A stretch of 64,000 bases of DNA from JAHECW01 sp964641415 (lineage in GTDB: Bacteria; Acidobacteriota; Thermoanaerobaculia; Thermoanaerobaculales; Sulfomarinibacteraceae): contig CAZXMW010000001.1 of NCBI GenBank assembly GCA_964641415.1, positions 299,831-363,830 on the forward strand. The letters run 5' to 3'. The translations under genes and the position numbers were made by a program. The first letter of the stretch is position 1, and every line of letters starts with the position of its first letter. Positions 27,136 to 39,304 of this stretch are shown piece after piece. Below the pieces are notes generated by a model. That model was given only the letters and a program-made list of their open reading frames with translations. It was not told where the DNA came from and made no database searches.

Positions 27136-28970
27136 CCGACGCCGTTCGCCGCCGATTCAGCAACCACGTCGTCGTCGCCGACGGCTCCATGGGCTCGGAG
27201 CTGCTCGGCCGACTGCCCGCCGGCGCGGCCGTCGAAACGTCGCCGATCGACCACGCCGACCAGGTTCTGGGCATTCACGCCGCCTACCTCGAGGCCGGCG
27301 CCGAGCTCCTCGAGACCGCGACCTTCGGCGCGTCCCGGCCGCGCCTCGCCCGTGAAGGCGGCGGAGATCTGGTGGAGCCGCTCAACTCGAGGGCGGTCAA
27401 GCTCGCGCGCGAGGCTCGGGAGATCGCCGGCGTCGACTGCCTGATCGCCGGCGCCATCGGACCATTGGCCGGCGTCATCGACCTCGACGAGCCCGGCGGA
27501 CCGTCGGCGATCGCCGCCGCCCACGCCGAGCAGGCCGAGGTGCTCGCGGGCCGCGGCGCGGATCTTCTGTTCCTCGAGACCTTCTTCCGCTTCGACGAGC
27601 TGGCGCTGGCGGTCCGCGCCGTGCGCGAGGTCTGCGATCTGCCGCTCGTCGGGTTGCTGACCTTCGCGACCGAACGACCGCCGCACCGGTACCGGGAGCA
27701 GGCGCGGATGGTCGACGAGCTCGCCGAGCTCGGCCTCCTGGCGGTCGGGGTCAACTGCGCTCCCGGACCGATGGGGGCTCTCGAAATCCTGCGCCAGACT
27801 CGGCAGACGTCGACCCCGCTGGCCGGGATTCCGAACGCCGGCGTGCTGTCGCGGCGCGACGGCCGGATGTACATGCCGCCGGCGACCCCTTCCTATTTGG
27901 CGCGCTTTGCCCGGCTCGCCGCCGAGATCGGCGCATCGTTGGTCGGTGGCTGCTGCGGGACCGGCCCCGAGCACATCCGGGCGATGGCGGAAGCGGTGCG
28001 GGGGCGACGGCCCGAGCGTCGGGTCGCGGCGCAGGTGTCGCTGCACGAGCCGGAGCCGCCGACCATCGAGCGGCGCCGCCCGGAGTCGTCCCTCGCCGCC
28101 AAGCTCGCATCCGGGTCCTTCGCCCGTCTGGTCCAGCTCGACCCGCCCAAGGGCACCAACGCCGAGGCGGTGCTCGACGCGGCAGCCAAGCTCGGCGAGC
28201 ACGCGGCCGTGGACGCGGTCGACATCAACTCGAACCCGCTCGCCAGGCTGCGAATGGACTCGCTGTCCCTGGCTGCCGAGATCCAGCGCCGGACCGGGCT
28301 CGAGACCGTGCCCCATATCACCCCGCGCGACGCGAGCCTCATGGGCCTGCAGTCCCAGCTCCTCGGCGCCTGGCTGGGCGGCGTCCGCAACCTGTTCGCC
28401 GTGACCGGCGACCCGTCCCAGCTCGGCGACTACCCGGGGGTTCACGACGTCTACCACGTGGACATCTTCGAGCTGGTTCGAGCGGTGTCGCGGATGGCCG
28501 AGGGTTTCGACTGCGCCGGCAACCGGATCGGCAACCCGCCGAGCTTCCTCACCGGGGTCGCGGTCAGCCCCGCCGTCGACGATCTCGCCCACGAAGCCGA
28601 CCGGCTCAAACGAAAGATCGACAACGGGGCCCACTACGCCATGTCCCAGGTGTTCTTCGACTGGGCGCCGTGGGAGCGCTTCCTCGAGATCTTCGGCGGC
28701 GCCCTGCCGATCCCCGCACTGGTTGCGGTGTGGCCGGTGCGCTCGCTGAAGATGGCGCTGCGGCTCCACCACGAGGTCCCCGGCATCGAGGTGCCCCGGG
28801 GCATGCTCGACGAGATGGAGGCCGCCGGGCCCGACGCCGGCAGGATCGGCCGCGAGCGCGCCATCGCGATGTTCCGCGACGCCCCGCAGTACGCCGACGG
28901 CGTCTACCTGATCGCGCCCTTCAAGCGGCCGGAAGAGGTGCTGCCGTTGATTGATGAGGCTTTGGGGTAG
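27132..28970 (+). CDS. Bifunctional homocysteine S-methyltransferase / methylenetetrahydrofolate reductase (YitJ type)
   Basis: 612 residues with two domains. Residues about 10-300 form a zinc homocysteine methyltransferase barrel with GVNCAPG and the GGCCGTGPEH ligand pair. Residues about 325-612 form an FAD-linked methylenetetrahydrofolate reductase (QLDPPKGTN, VPHITPRDASLMGLQSQ, AVTGDPSQLGDYPG, IDNGAHYAMSQVFFD). The same fusion is known as YitJ in Bacillus and supplies methyl-THF and methionine. The GTG at 27132 overlaps the previous stop. It faces metH, which makes methionine with cobalamin, so two routes for methyl transfer to homocysteine lie side by side. Confidence 0.92.
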   Translation: MTDAVRRRFSNHVVVADGSMGSELLGRLPAGAAVETSPIDHADQVLGIHAAYLEAGAELLETATFGASRPRLAREGGGDLVEPLNSRAVKLAREAREIAGVDCLIAGAIGPLAGVIDLDEPGGPSAIAAAHAEQAEVLAGRGADLLFLETFFRFDELALAVRAVREVCDLPLVGLLTFATERPPHRYREQARMVDELAELGLLAVGVNCAPGPMGALEILRQTRQTSTPLAGIPNAGVLSRRDGRMYMPPATPSYLARFARLAAEIGASLVGGCCGTGPEHIRAMAEAVRGRRPERRVAAQVSLHEPEPPTIERRRPESSLAAKLASGSFARLVQLDPPKGTNAEAVLDAAAKLGEHAAVDAVDINSNPLARLRMDSLSLAAEIQRRTGLETVPHITPRDASLMGLQSQLLGAWLGGVRNLFAVTGDPSQLGDYPGVHDVYHVDIFELVRAVSRMAEGFDCAGNRIGNPPSFLTGVAVSPAVDDLAHEADRLKRKIDNGAHYAMSQVFFDWAPWERFLEIFGGALPIPALVAVWPVRSLKMALRLHHEVPGIEVPRGMLDEMEAAGPDAGRIGRERAIAMFRDAPQYADGVYLIAPFKRPEEVLPLIDEALG

Positions 28971-29062
28971 GTTGACGACACCTCGGTGTGGTGGGAAGTT
29001 CCGAGCTCGGCCGTCCCGCTGCGCGGCCCGCCCGATCTCGAAAAATAGAGAGAAGAACGGAC

Positions 29063-32566
<3,504 letters not shown>

Positions 32567-32572
32567 GTCTTT

Positions 32573-32591
32573 CTTGTACCTCAGCTGAGGT
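32573..32591 (-). promoter_or_regulatory. metH -10 box with adjoining perfect palindrome
   Basis: TACAAG (32578-32573, read leftward) lies 6 nt before the metH ATG. It abuts the perfect 14-bp palindrome ACCTCAGCTGAGGT (32578-32591) in the spacer, an operator-like position. The same 14-mer's half sites form the arms of the elements at 56069 and 47504. Confidence 0.5.
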
Positions 32592-32716
32592 TGTACGCAA
32601 GTGCCGAGGCGAATGCAATGGCAGGCGGCGATGATGCCGGCTCAATGTTCGGCACATTTTGAGATTGTGACCATTGAACATAGGTGCAAATAGTTTCTAT
32701 TTTCGATGGAGAGTTG

Positions 32717-32722
32717 TACACT
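32717..32722 (+). promoter_or_regulatory. TACACT -10 box of the octahaem cytochrome gene
   Basis: TACACT about 52 nt before the ATG. The leader then carries AAGGAGAG as ribosome site. TTGAAC further upstream could serve a second start. Confidence 0.45.
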
Positions 32723-32774
32723 CATGCGGTGATGGCGGGGAGGAGACCCCGTCAGGTCGGAAGGAGAGAGGGTC

Positions 32775-35354
32775 ATGAGGTTGACGATTTCGGTTCCCCG
32801 CGGCCGCTTTTTGACCTTTGCGGTCGTTTCGATCGCGTTGCTTGCCGCCGTGCCGGCGGCCGCCCAGCACCCGCGGATCTACCTGCTCGACGCCGACGGC
32901 GACTTCATCGACCCGATCAACGACCAGAACGCGACGGCGCCGTTTTCCATCAAACAGACCTGCGGCATGTGCCACGACTACGATGTCATCACCCAGGGCT
33001 ACCACTTTCAGATGGGTTGGGAGGTGGTGTCGGACGACTACGGCGTGGCCGAGGGGCGGCCCTGGAGCCTATCCAACGGCCTGATGGGCCGCTGGTACCC
33101 CTACGCCTTCCGCCAGCTCGCGAAGAAGGTCAACAGCCACCCGGACGAGATCGACCTGACGGTCTACGACTTTGTCGGCTTCTCGGCGCCCGGGCGCGGC
33201 GAGCCGCCGTGCGGCGCCTGCCACCCGGGCGGCGGCGGCCTCGAGTTCGACCGCGACGGCGAGCGCTACGACGAGCGCCTGGCCGCGAACCCCGAGCTCG
33301 CCGAGACCCTCGACGGCGACTACTACCAGAGCAGGTGGGACAAGAGCGGGGTGGTCGAGGCGGACTGCCTGATCTGCCACCTCGAGGGCTACGACTTTCA
33401 GGCCCGCGTCGATCAGCTCAGCAACGGCAACTACAAGTGGGCGGTCGTCGCCGGCTCGCGGATCGGGATCGTCGAGGGCGCGGTCCGCCGCGGCCAGGAG
33501 CCGGAGGTGCTGTACGAGAAGCGTCTGTTCAATGCCGACGGAACCATCACTCTCGAGATGTCGTGGCCGCCGCCGGACGAGAACTGCGAGTACTGCCACG
33601 GCACCTCCGACGTCAAGAAGCGCGGTTTCTCCTGGAACGACATCTTCAACCCCGACGTCCACAACCAGCAGGACATCAGCTGCACGGCCTGCCACCCGGC
33701 CGGCCTCGACCACCAGATCGCGAAGGGCACCGAGCCGGCCTTCACCCTCGCCCCCGAGCTCGACGGCAGCAACAAATCGTGCGCGGAGTGCCACATGCAG
33801 GGCTATCTCGGGGCGCCGGTTCCCGAGCACGTCTCGGTCCGGCCCAGCCACCTCGCCCGGATCACCTGCGAGAGCTGTCACATTCCGAAGCTCAACCGCG
33901 CCGCCGCCAAGGGCCACGAGGTCGTCAGGGGGAGTCTCGAGTTCTATCCCCGCCCACCCGAGGTCGAGGAGGCCGGCGAGGTCGGTCTCTGGGAGCCGGA
34001 CTACGTCCGCCGGGAGGACGAGAACATCTATCCCGTCAACCGCTTCCTGGCGATCTACTGGGCCAACCGGGACGCCGACGGTCTGATCCGCCCGCTCTTC
34101 CTGCGCGAGCACGAGGCCGGCTGGAAGGGCTTCGCAGAGGCTGTCACCGACGACGACGAGGACGGCCGCCTGGAGGTCAACCGCCCCGAGGAGATCGTGG
34201 CGGGGCTGAAGGCCTTCGCCGCGTCGCTCGAGGGCAACCGGCGCTTCGAGCGGATCCAGCCGGTCTTCATCAAGTCCGAGACCGCGTACGAGCTGGACGA
34301 GAACGGCGAGCTGGCGACCAGCCCCCTTGCCGGCACGCCGCTGGAGGGCGGCTCCGAGGTCGAGTTCTCCATCAACCACAACACCGCCCCGACTCGGATG
34401 ACCCTCGGCGTCAACGGCTGCGGGGACTGCCACGACGCCGAGGCCCACATGTTCAAGGGCCAGCAGATCGTCGATCTGCGCGGACCCGACGGCAGCCCGG
34501 TCGCCGTCTCCAACGGCCGCTTCTTCGGCTGCACGCCGTTCGCCTTCGAGGTCAATGCGCTGCATCAGCAGATCGTCAGCCCCTACATCGGCCCGGTCAT
34601 CATGCTGGTGTTCTTCCTGATCGTGGTCCACTACCACAGCTACGGTCCCAAGCGCATCACCTTCGACCCCTACTCCCACGAGATCGAGCGCTTCAACCTG
34701 TTCGAGCGCGGCGTCCACCTGTTCCGCCTCATCTCCTTCGCGTTCCTCGCGATCACCGGCCTGATTCTGGCGTTCAACCTCCACCTCTGGCAGCAGCTGC
34801 TCTTCGGCTCGGCCAAGACCATGCACGACATCCACGTCTGGATGGGGATCGTCTTCATCTTCACGACCGTCGGGGGCCTCGTCCTGTGGTTCCGGGACGC
34901 GGCCTTCGAGTCCTACGACAAGGACTGGGTGCGCAAGCTGGGCGGCTACCTGGGCCACAAGGGGGAGGTCCCTGCGGGCCGCTTCAACGCCGGTCAGAAA
35001 ATGTTCTACTGGCTGTCGAGCATCCTCGGGGTGCTCATGAGCATCACCGGGTTGGTGCTGATCTACAAGGGTGCGTTCGGGCTGCCGACAATCTGCATCA
35101 CCTCCACGATCCACAACCTCCTGGGCTTTTTCCTGATCGCAGGCGTCGTCGCACATGCCTACCTCGGCACGGTCGCCAACCCCGGCACCTGGCGGGTGCT
35201 GGTCGACGGCTCGGTGACCCGGGAGTGGGCCGAGCACCACCACCCGAACTGGTTCCGCAAGCTCAAGGAGCAGGAGCGGATCGACGAGCCCGAGACGAAG
35301 GTCGACGCGGAGCGCGCAGCTGCCGAGGACACAAGCGACGACCGGGAGGCCTGA
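32775..35354 (+). CDS. Octahaem cytochrome c fused to a cytochrome b561/FdnI-type membrane domain
   Basis: 859 residues. A signal peptide (FAVVSIALLAAVPAAAQ) precedes a periplasmic region of about 550 residues with eight CxxCH haem motifs, their first Cys at 63, 146, 198, 271, 303, 336, 365 and 549. The last 230 residues form a four- to five-helix cytochrome b domain of the HydC/FdnI class with haem-ligand-type His (FNLHLWQQ, MHDIHVWMG, STIHNLLG, VVAHAYLG). This layout recalls Geobacter CbcL, which passes electrons from menaquinol to periplasmic multihaem cytochromes. The likely role is quinol oxidation or reduction with an unknown partner. No reductase subunit lies nearby. It ends at a strong terminator. 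Confidence 0.88.
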   Translation: MRLTISVPRGRFLTFAVVSIALLAAVPAAAQHPRIYLLDADGDFIDPINDQNATAPFSIKQTCGMCHDYDVITQGYHFQMGWEVVSDDYGVAEGRPWSLSNGLMGRWYPYAFRQLAKKVNSHPDEIDLTVYDFVGFSAPGRGEPPCGACHPGGGGLEFDRDGERYDERLAANPELAETLDGDYYQSRWDKSGVVEADCLICHLEGYDFQARVDQLSNGNYKWAVVAGSRIGIVEGAVRRGQEPEVLYEKRLFNADGTITLEMSWPPPDENCEYCHGTSDVKKRGFSWNDIFNPDVHNQQDISCTACHPAGLDHQIAKGTEPAFTLAPELDGSNKSCAECHMQGYLGAPVPEHVSVRPSHLARITCESCHIPKLNRAAAKGHEVVRGSLEFYPRPPEVEEAGEVGLWEPDYVRREDENIYPVNRFLAIYWANRDADGLIRPLFLREHEAGWKGFAEAVTDDDEDGRLEVNRPEEIVAGLKAFAASLEGNRRFERIQPVFIKSETAYELDENGELATSPLAGTPLEGGSEVEFSINHNTAPTRMTLGVNGCGDCHDAEAHMFKGQQIVDLRGPDGSPVAVSNGRFFGCTPFAFEVNALHQQIVSPYIGPVIMLVFFLIVVHYHSYGPKRITFDPYSHEIERFNLFERGVHLFRLISFAFLAITGLILAFNLHLWQQLLFGSAKTMHDIHVWMGIVFIFTTVGGLVLWFRDAAFESYDKDWVRKLGGYLGHKGEVPAGRFNAGQKMFYWLSSILGVLMSITGLVLIYKGAFGLPTICITSTIHNLLGFFLIAGVVAHAYLGTVANPGTWRVLVDGSVTREWAEHHHPNWFRKLKEQERIDEPETKVDAERAAAEDTSDDREA

Positions 35355-35396
35355 TGCGTCGACGAGCCTGAATCAACCGCGGTTCATCGACCTCCT

Positions 35397-35430
35397 CCGC
35401 CCCGCCGAGTCACGGCGGGGCGGCGTTTTT
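35397..35430 (+). terminator. Intrinsic terminator of the octahaem cytochrome gene
   Basis: A perfect 11-bp stem CCGCCCCGCCG/CGGCGGGGCGG with a 5-nt loop, followed by CG and TTTTT. Confidence 0.9.
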
Positions 35431-35607
35431 CCGCTGGGAATCAACCCGTGCTCCGATTTCACCGACGCCATTCCCGGCTCCGTCTCGAAGGTCGACAACG
35501 GCACCGGGGACGCGGAGTTTCTCGATGCCGTCCCGCTCGAGGACACGCCGTGCGACCGGTGAGATTACCAGCGTCTTCGCGGCGGGTGATTCACTCGTCG
35601 CCGCCAT
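35410..35607 (-). CDS. Possible small protein overlapping the 3' end of mscS
   Basis: A 65-codon frame begins 17 nt inside the end of mscS and runs MAATSESPAAKTLVISPVAR and on to its stop within the opposite-strand terminator hairpin. The composition is protein-like (VPGAVVDLRDGAGNGVGEIG), but the ribosome site is poor (AGG touching the ATG). It matches nothing I recognise. It could be translationally coupled to mscS or be chance. Confidence 0.22.
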   Translation of the reverse strand: MAATSESPAAKTLVISPVARRVLERDGIEKLRVPGAVVDLRDGAGNGVGEIGARVDSQRKNAAPP

Positions 35608-37354
35608 CCTGAATCGGTTCGGTTCTGAACTTGACCGGTGGCGGCACCTCGCCGGCGAGGGAGTCCGCGACAAGGCGGCGAGCGGATCTGCGTGCCGCCT
35701 CGGACTGGCTGCGGCTGGCTGCCGGATATTCGCCACCGGCTCGGTCCGGGGCCTGCCACTCCTCTTGGCGGAGGTACAGGGTCTGCGTCGGGAAGGCGAA
35801 CTCGACGCCGAGCTCGTGAGCGAGCCGCAGGATGTCGACACCGAGGCGGTGCCGCTCGCGCAGCTCGGTGGCCCAGTCGGGCGCGTCGAAGAAGACGTAG
35901 AGCAGGACCTCGAGGCTGGCGGCGCTGAACTCGTTGAGGTAGACGTGGTAGTAGTCCTTGCGGGTGTACGGGTGGCGCTCGACGAGTTCGCGGAGACCGT
36001 CGCAGAAGGCGTCGATTTGCTCCGGCGGCGTGTTGTAGGCGATTCCCAGCCGGGTGCTCCAGCGGCGGTACTGCCTGGCGCCGAGATTGTCCACCGAGGC
36101 CTTGATGAGGTTCGAGTTGGGCAGCGTGATGAGCGAGTTGTAGAAGGTCCGGATCCGGGTCGACCGGAAGCCCATCTCCTCGACCGTGCCCTCGACGTCG
36201 CCGACCACGACCCAGTCGCCGACCTGGAACGGACGGTCGAGGAGCACCGTGACCGAGCCGAAGAGGTTCGACACCGTGTCCTGGGCGGCGAGGGCGAAGG
36301 CGAGGCCGCCGAGCCCGAGGCCGGCGAGAAGCCCGGCGATCTCGATTCCGACGCTGCCGGCCACGGTGACCAGGCCGATGGCGACGATGAGCACCTTGAG
36401 CGACTTGCGGACCAGTGGTACCAGGAGGTCGTCGAATCGGCTGTCGGTGGCGCCTGCGCGGCGCTCGAAGACGGTGCTGGCGACGTCCATGAGCCGATAG
36501 GCGGTCAGAGTGAAGGCGATCACCGCCACCACCACGATGGCCTCGACATAGATCTTGAAGACGACGGTCGGCAGGCCGAGCCAGAGCGCGCCGACACCCC
36601 ACAGCACAACCATCAGGAACACCGACGCGGGTTGGATGGTGGCCTTGAGCAGCGCGGTATCGATCTCGAGGAACCTGCGGCTGAGGGCCTTGTCGACCGC
36701 TGCTGCGGCGAGCACTGTGAACACTCTGCCGATGACGACGCCGATGAAGATGACGAGCAGCACGCCGATCCACTGCCAGCCCTCCAGCAGGAGCAATCTG
36801 CGGCGCAGCTGCTCGGGCATCAGGCTGCGCAGCCACGTTGCAGGGGTTGTTGTCTCGTAGGCTCGCTCGACGCCGGTCACGACGGAACGGTTCCTGAGCT
36901 CATCGTGAATCTGCCAGAGATCGCGGACCGTTTGCGCGCTGAACAGCCACCGACCGTCGTCGACCTGGCCGATCACGACCGACCCCGAGTCGTAACGCTC
37001 GAAGACCCAGGGCCGGCCTTCGGTGCGGTCCGGGATCGACTCGGGATCGACCAGTCGGGTGCGATCGATGACCTGTTTGAGCTGGCCGGCGAGCTCCCGG
37101 CCGCGCAGCGTGCGGACGGCCGGTGACAGGTCGGACAGATCGAGGCAGCCGGCGGCGCGGTCGAAATCGGGATCGTCCGCGGTGTAGAAGGCCTCGAGGA
37201 AGGTCATCATGGTGGCCCTCGGCGAGCTGAAAGCCTGCGGCGCTGCGGCCGGCGTCGTCGCGTCGGGGCCAGAGTCCTGGGCGCCGGCGGCGAGCGGGAT
37301 CGCGGCGCCGGCCAACGCCAGCAGCGTTGCGAGTCGGAGTCGGTGAGTGCGCAT
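35591..37354 (-). CDS. MscS-family mechanosensitive channel with periplasmic N-terminal domain
   Basis: 587 residues. A signal peptide ends at ...AIPLAAGA, then a 170-residue periplasmic region, four or five membrane helices (about 190-370) and the MscS signature. The pore helix is GLLAGLGLGGLAFALAAQDTVSNLFGS, followed by DRPFQVGDWVVVGDVEGTVEEMGFRSTRIRT (the beta domain). The C-terminal alpha/beta vestibule runs to about residue 540 before a polar tail. It releases solutes on hypo-osmotic shock. The ATG at 37354 has GGAAGGAC upstream. It stands between the terminator of the cytochrome gene and the divergent NRDE gene. Confidence 0.9.
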   Translation of the reverse strand: MRTHRLRLATLLALAGAAIPLAAGAQDSGPDATTPAAAPQAFSSPRATMMTFLEAFYTADDPDFDRAAGCLDLSDLSPAVRTLRGRELAGQLKQVIDRTRLVDPESIPDRTEGRPWVFERYDSGSVVIGQVDDGRWLFSAQTVRDLWQIHDELRNRSVVTGVERAYETTTPATWLRSLMPEQLRRRLLLLEGWQWIGVLLVIFIGVVIGRVFTVLAAAAVDKALSRRFLEIDTALLKATIQPASVFLMVVLWGVGALWLGLPTVVFKIYVEAIVVVAVIAFTLTAYRLMDVASTVFERRAGATDSRFDDLLVPLVRKSLKVLIVAIGLVTVAGSVGIEIAGLLAGLGLGGLAFALAAQDTVSNLFGSVTVLLDRPFQVGDWVVVGDVEGTVEEMGFRSTRIRTFYNSLITLPNSNLIKASVDNLGARQYRRWSTRLGIAYNTPPEQIDAFCDGLRELVERHPYTRKDYYHVYLNEFSAASLEVLLYVFFDAPDWATELRERHRLGVDILRLAHELGVEFAFPTQTLYLRQEEWQAPDRAGGEYPAASRSQSEAARRSARRLVADSLAGEVPPPVKFRTEPIQDGGDE

Positions 37355-37458
37355 GGATTCGTCCTTCCCGATCGGGCCGTTGGCGCAGCCCTGCTGTGCT
37401 CGGCTGGCGATCCTATCAGTATCCGCGACACCGGACGATGTCCGGCCGCGGGCCGGGC

Positions 37459-37464
37459 TACACT
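37459..37464 (+). promoter_or_regulatory. TACACT -10 box of the NRDE gene
   Basis: TACACT ends 9 nt before the GTG at 37474, which leaves a leader of at most 2-3 nt. Confidence 0.5.
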
Positions 37465-37473
37465 CGTTTTGCC

Positions 37474-38256
37474 GTGTGTCTGCTCGTCTTCGCCTGGAAG
37501 GCCCACCCCCGCTTCCGCCTGATCATGGCCGGAAACCGGGACGAGTTCCACGACCGGCCGGCCGAGCCGTGCCGCTGGTGGTCCGAGCCGAGCGGGATTC
37601 TGGCGGGCCGCGATCTCGAGGCCGGAGGCGCCTGGATGGGAGTCAGCCGCACCGGACGTGCCGCGGTGGTGACCAACTATCGCGAGCCCGCCCGGCCGGA
37701 GCCTGGGCGGCGTTCGCGTGGCGAGCTGGTCATCGACGCGTTGACCACCGAGGAAGAGTTCGACACCTGGGCCCGCCGGCTCGGCGGGGCGGCCGCCGAC
37801 TACGGCGGTTTCAACCTCATCGTCGTTCGAGGCGACGCCCTTCACTTCCTCACCAACCGGGGCGATGACCGCTTCGACCTCGAGCCGGGAATCTACGGTC
37901 TGAGCAACCGCCGGCTCGACACGCCCTGGCCGAAAGTGGTGGCTGCGAAGGTTCGGTTCGGCGCGGTCGTCGGGCGGGATCGCGTGTCGGTCGAGGCTCT
38001 GTTCGATCTGCTCTCCGACCACCAGCCGGTGGCGGATGAGGACCTCCCGGACACCGGAGTGCCGCAGGAGTGGGAGCGGTTGCTGTCCTCCGCGTTCATC
38101 GTCGACGATCGCTACGGGACCCGGGCGAGCACGGTGCTGCTCGTCGACGTCTGCGGTGGGGCGGAGATGGTCGAGCGCCGCTTCGACCGTGCGGGGCGAC
38201 CGACGGGCGACTCCAGCTTCGCGGTACCGCCGCCCGACCGCCCGTTCCAGCCATGA
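37474..38256 (+). CDS. NRDE/TANGO2 family protein
   Basis: 260 residues. The family hallmark is the Cys straight after the start (VCLLVFAWKAHPRFRLIMAGNRDEFHDRP, with the NRDE motif), then WMGVSRTGRAAVVTNYRE and the C-terminal RYGTRASTVLLVD. The fold is Ntn-hydrolase-like, with the N-terminal Cys exposed once Met is removed. TANGO2 homologues have been linked with haem trafficking; the bacterial role is open. The GTG at 37474 is fixed by that Cys and by a TACACT box 9 nt upstream. It precedes egtD by 67 nt, but a separate -10 box precedes egtD. Confidence 0.88.
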   Translation: MCLLVFAWKAHPRFRLIMAGNRDEFHDRPAEPCRWWSEPSGILAGRDLEAGGAWMGVSRTGRAAVVTNYREPARPEPGRRSRGELVIDALTTEEEFDTWARRLGGAAADYGGFNLIVVRGDALHFLTNRGDDRFDLEPGIYGLSNRRLDTPWPKVVAAKVRFGAVVGRDRVSVEALFDLLSDHQPVADEDLPDTGVPQEWERLLSSAFIVDDRYGTRASTVLLVDVCGGAEMVERRFDRAGRPTGDSSFAVPPPDRPFQP

Positions 38257-38308
38257 GGTCAGCGCCGCCGCCATTCGACGCCTGTTTGCCTGCCGACGCA
38301 GATCCCGG

Positions 38309-38314
38309 TAAGGT
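38309..38314 (+). promoter_or_regulatory. -10 box of egtD-egtB
   Basis: TAAGGT ends 9 nt before the GTG at 38324, again near-leaderless. Confidence 0.35.
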
Positions 38315-38323
38315 CGAGCCACC

Positions 38324-39304
38324 GTGACCGGACGAGTCGTCATCCAACGCTACCGGGTCGCCGAGGACGCCGGAGCGCGCGAGGCGCGCGACGTCTGGGA
38401 CGGTCTCGTCGAGAGGCCGCCTTCGATCAACCCGCGCTACTTCTACGACGACCGTGGCAGCGAGCTCTTCGAGCAGATCACTCGATTGCCCGAGTACTAC
38501 CAGACCCGCACCGAGCTGGTGCTGCTCGAGGCCGTCGCTGCGGCGATCATCGAGCGCGCCCGGCCTCACGAGCTCGTCGAGCTCGGTTCCGGGGCCGGCC
38601 GCAAGATCCACCTGCTGCTCGATGCCATCCGCGACCGGGGCGTGTTGACGAGCTGCGTTCTGCTCGACGTCAACGCGACCTTCCTCGAGACCTCGGCGCG
38701 CCGGCTCTCGGCCGACTACCCCGAAATGACCGTGCGCGGTGTGCAGAGTGATTTCACCCGCGATCTGGCGGCCCTCGACGTCGGTCCTCCGAGGCTCGTG
38801 ATCCTCCTCGCGGGCACCATCGGCAACCTGGCGCCGGAGGATCTGTCGAGTTTTCTCGCCGTTGTCCGCCGAGCCATGGTGGCCGACGACCGCTTTCTGG
38901 TCGGACTCGATCTGGTCAAAGACCAGGACCGCATGGAGGCGGCTTACAACGACGTCGAAGGCGTGACCGCCGCGTTCAACCGCAACGTGCTCGCGGTGCT
39001 CAACACCCGCTTCGGTACCGACTTCGCACCCGACGCCTTCGAGCACCGGGCGTTCTGGCACCCCGACAGGCAGTGGATCGAAATGCGTCTGCGGGCGAGG
39101 CGGTCAATGGTCGTCACCATGCCCGGGGAGGCGCGGCGCCTGGAGCTCGCCGCCGGCGCCGAGATCCGGACCGAGATCTCGTGCAAGTTCAGTCGGGGCA
39201 GCTTCACCGAGCGGATCGTGGGCGCCGGTCTGAGCCTCGACGGATGGTGGACCGACCCCGACGAGCTGTTCGCCTTGGCGTTGCTGCGTCCCGAAGCGTG
39301 CTGA
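38324..39304 (+). CDS. egtD: L-histidine N-alpha-methyltransferase
   Basis: A 326-residue SAM enzyme that trimethylates histidine to hercynine, the first step of ergothioneine synthesis. INPRYFYDDRGSELFEQITRLPEYYQTRTE is the family N-terminus. ELGSGAGRKIHLLL binds SAM, LLAGTIGNL follows it, and the histidine-binding NRNVLAVLNTRFGTDF and IEMRLRAR segments are present. The length matches EgtD (about 320). The GTG start is favoured because conserved sequence begins about 20 residues in. The stop overlaps the egtB start by one base (TGATG). Confidence 0.95.
   Translation: MTGRVVIQRYRVAEDAGAREARDVWDGLVERPPSINPRYFYDDRGSELFEQITRLPEYYQTRTELVLLEAVAAAIIERARPHELVELGSGAGRKIHLLLDAIRDRGVLTSCVLLDVNATFLETSARRLSADYPEMTVRGVQSDFTRDLAALDVGPPRLVILLAGTIGNLAPEDLSSFLAVVRRAMVADDRFLVGLDLVKDQDRMEAAYNDVEGVTAAFNRNVLAVLNTRFGTDFAPDAFEHRAFWHPDRQWIEMRLRARRSMVVTMPGEARRLELAAGAEIRTEISCKFSRGSFTERIVGAGLSLDGWWTDPDELFALALLRPEAC

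Noticed and set aside
32567..32774. A cobalamin, SAM or SAH riboswitch before metH.
   Set aside because: The -10 box is 6 nt from the metH ATG, leaving no leader, and no riboswitch core was recognised on either strand.
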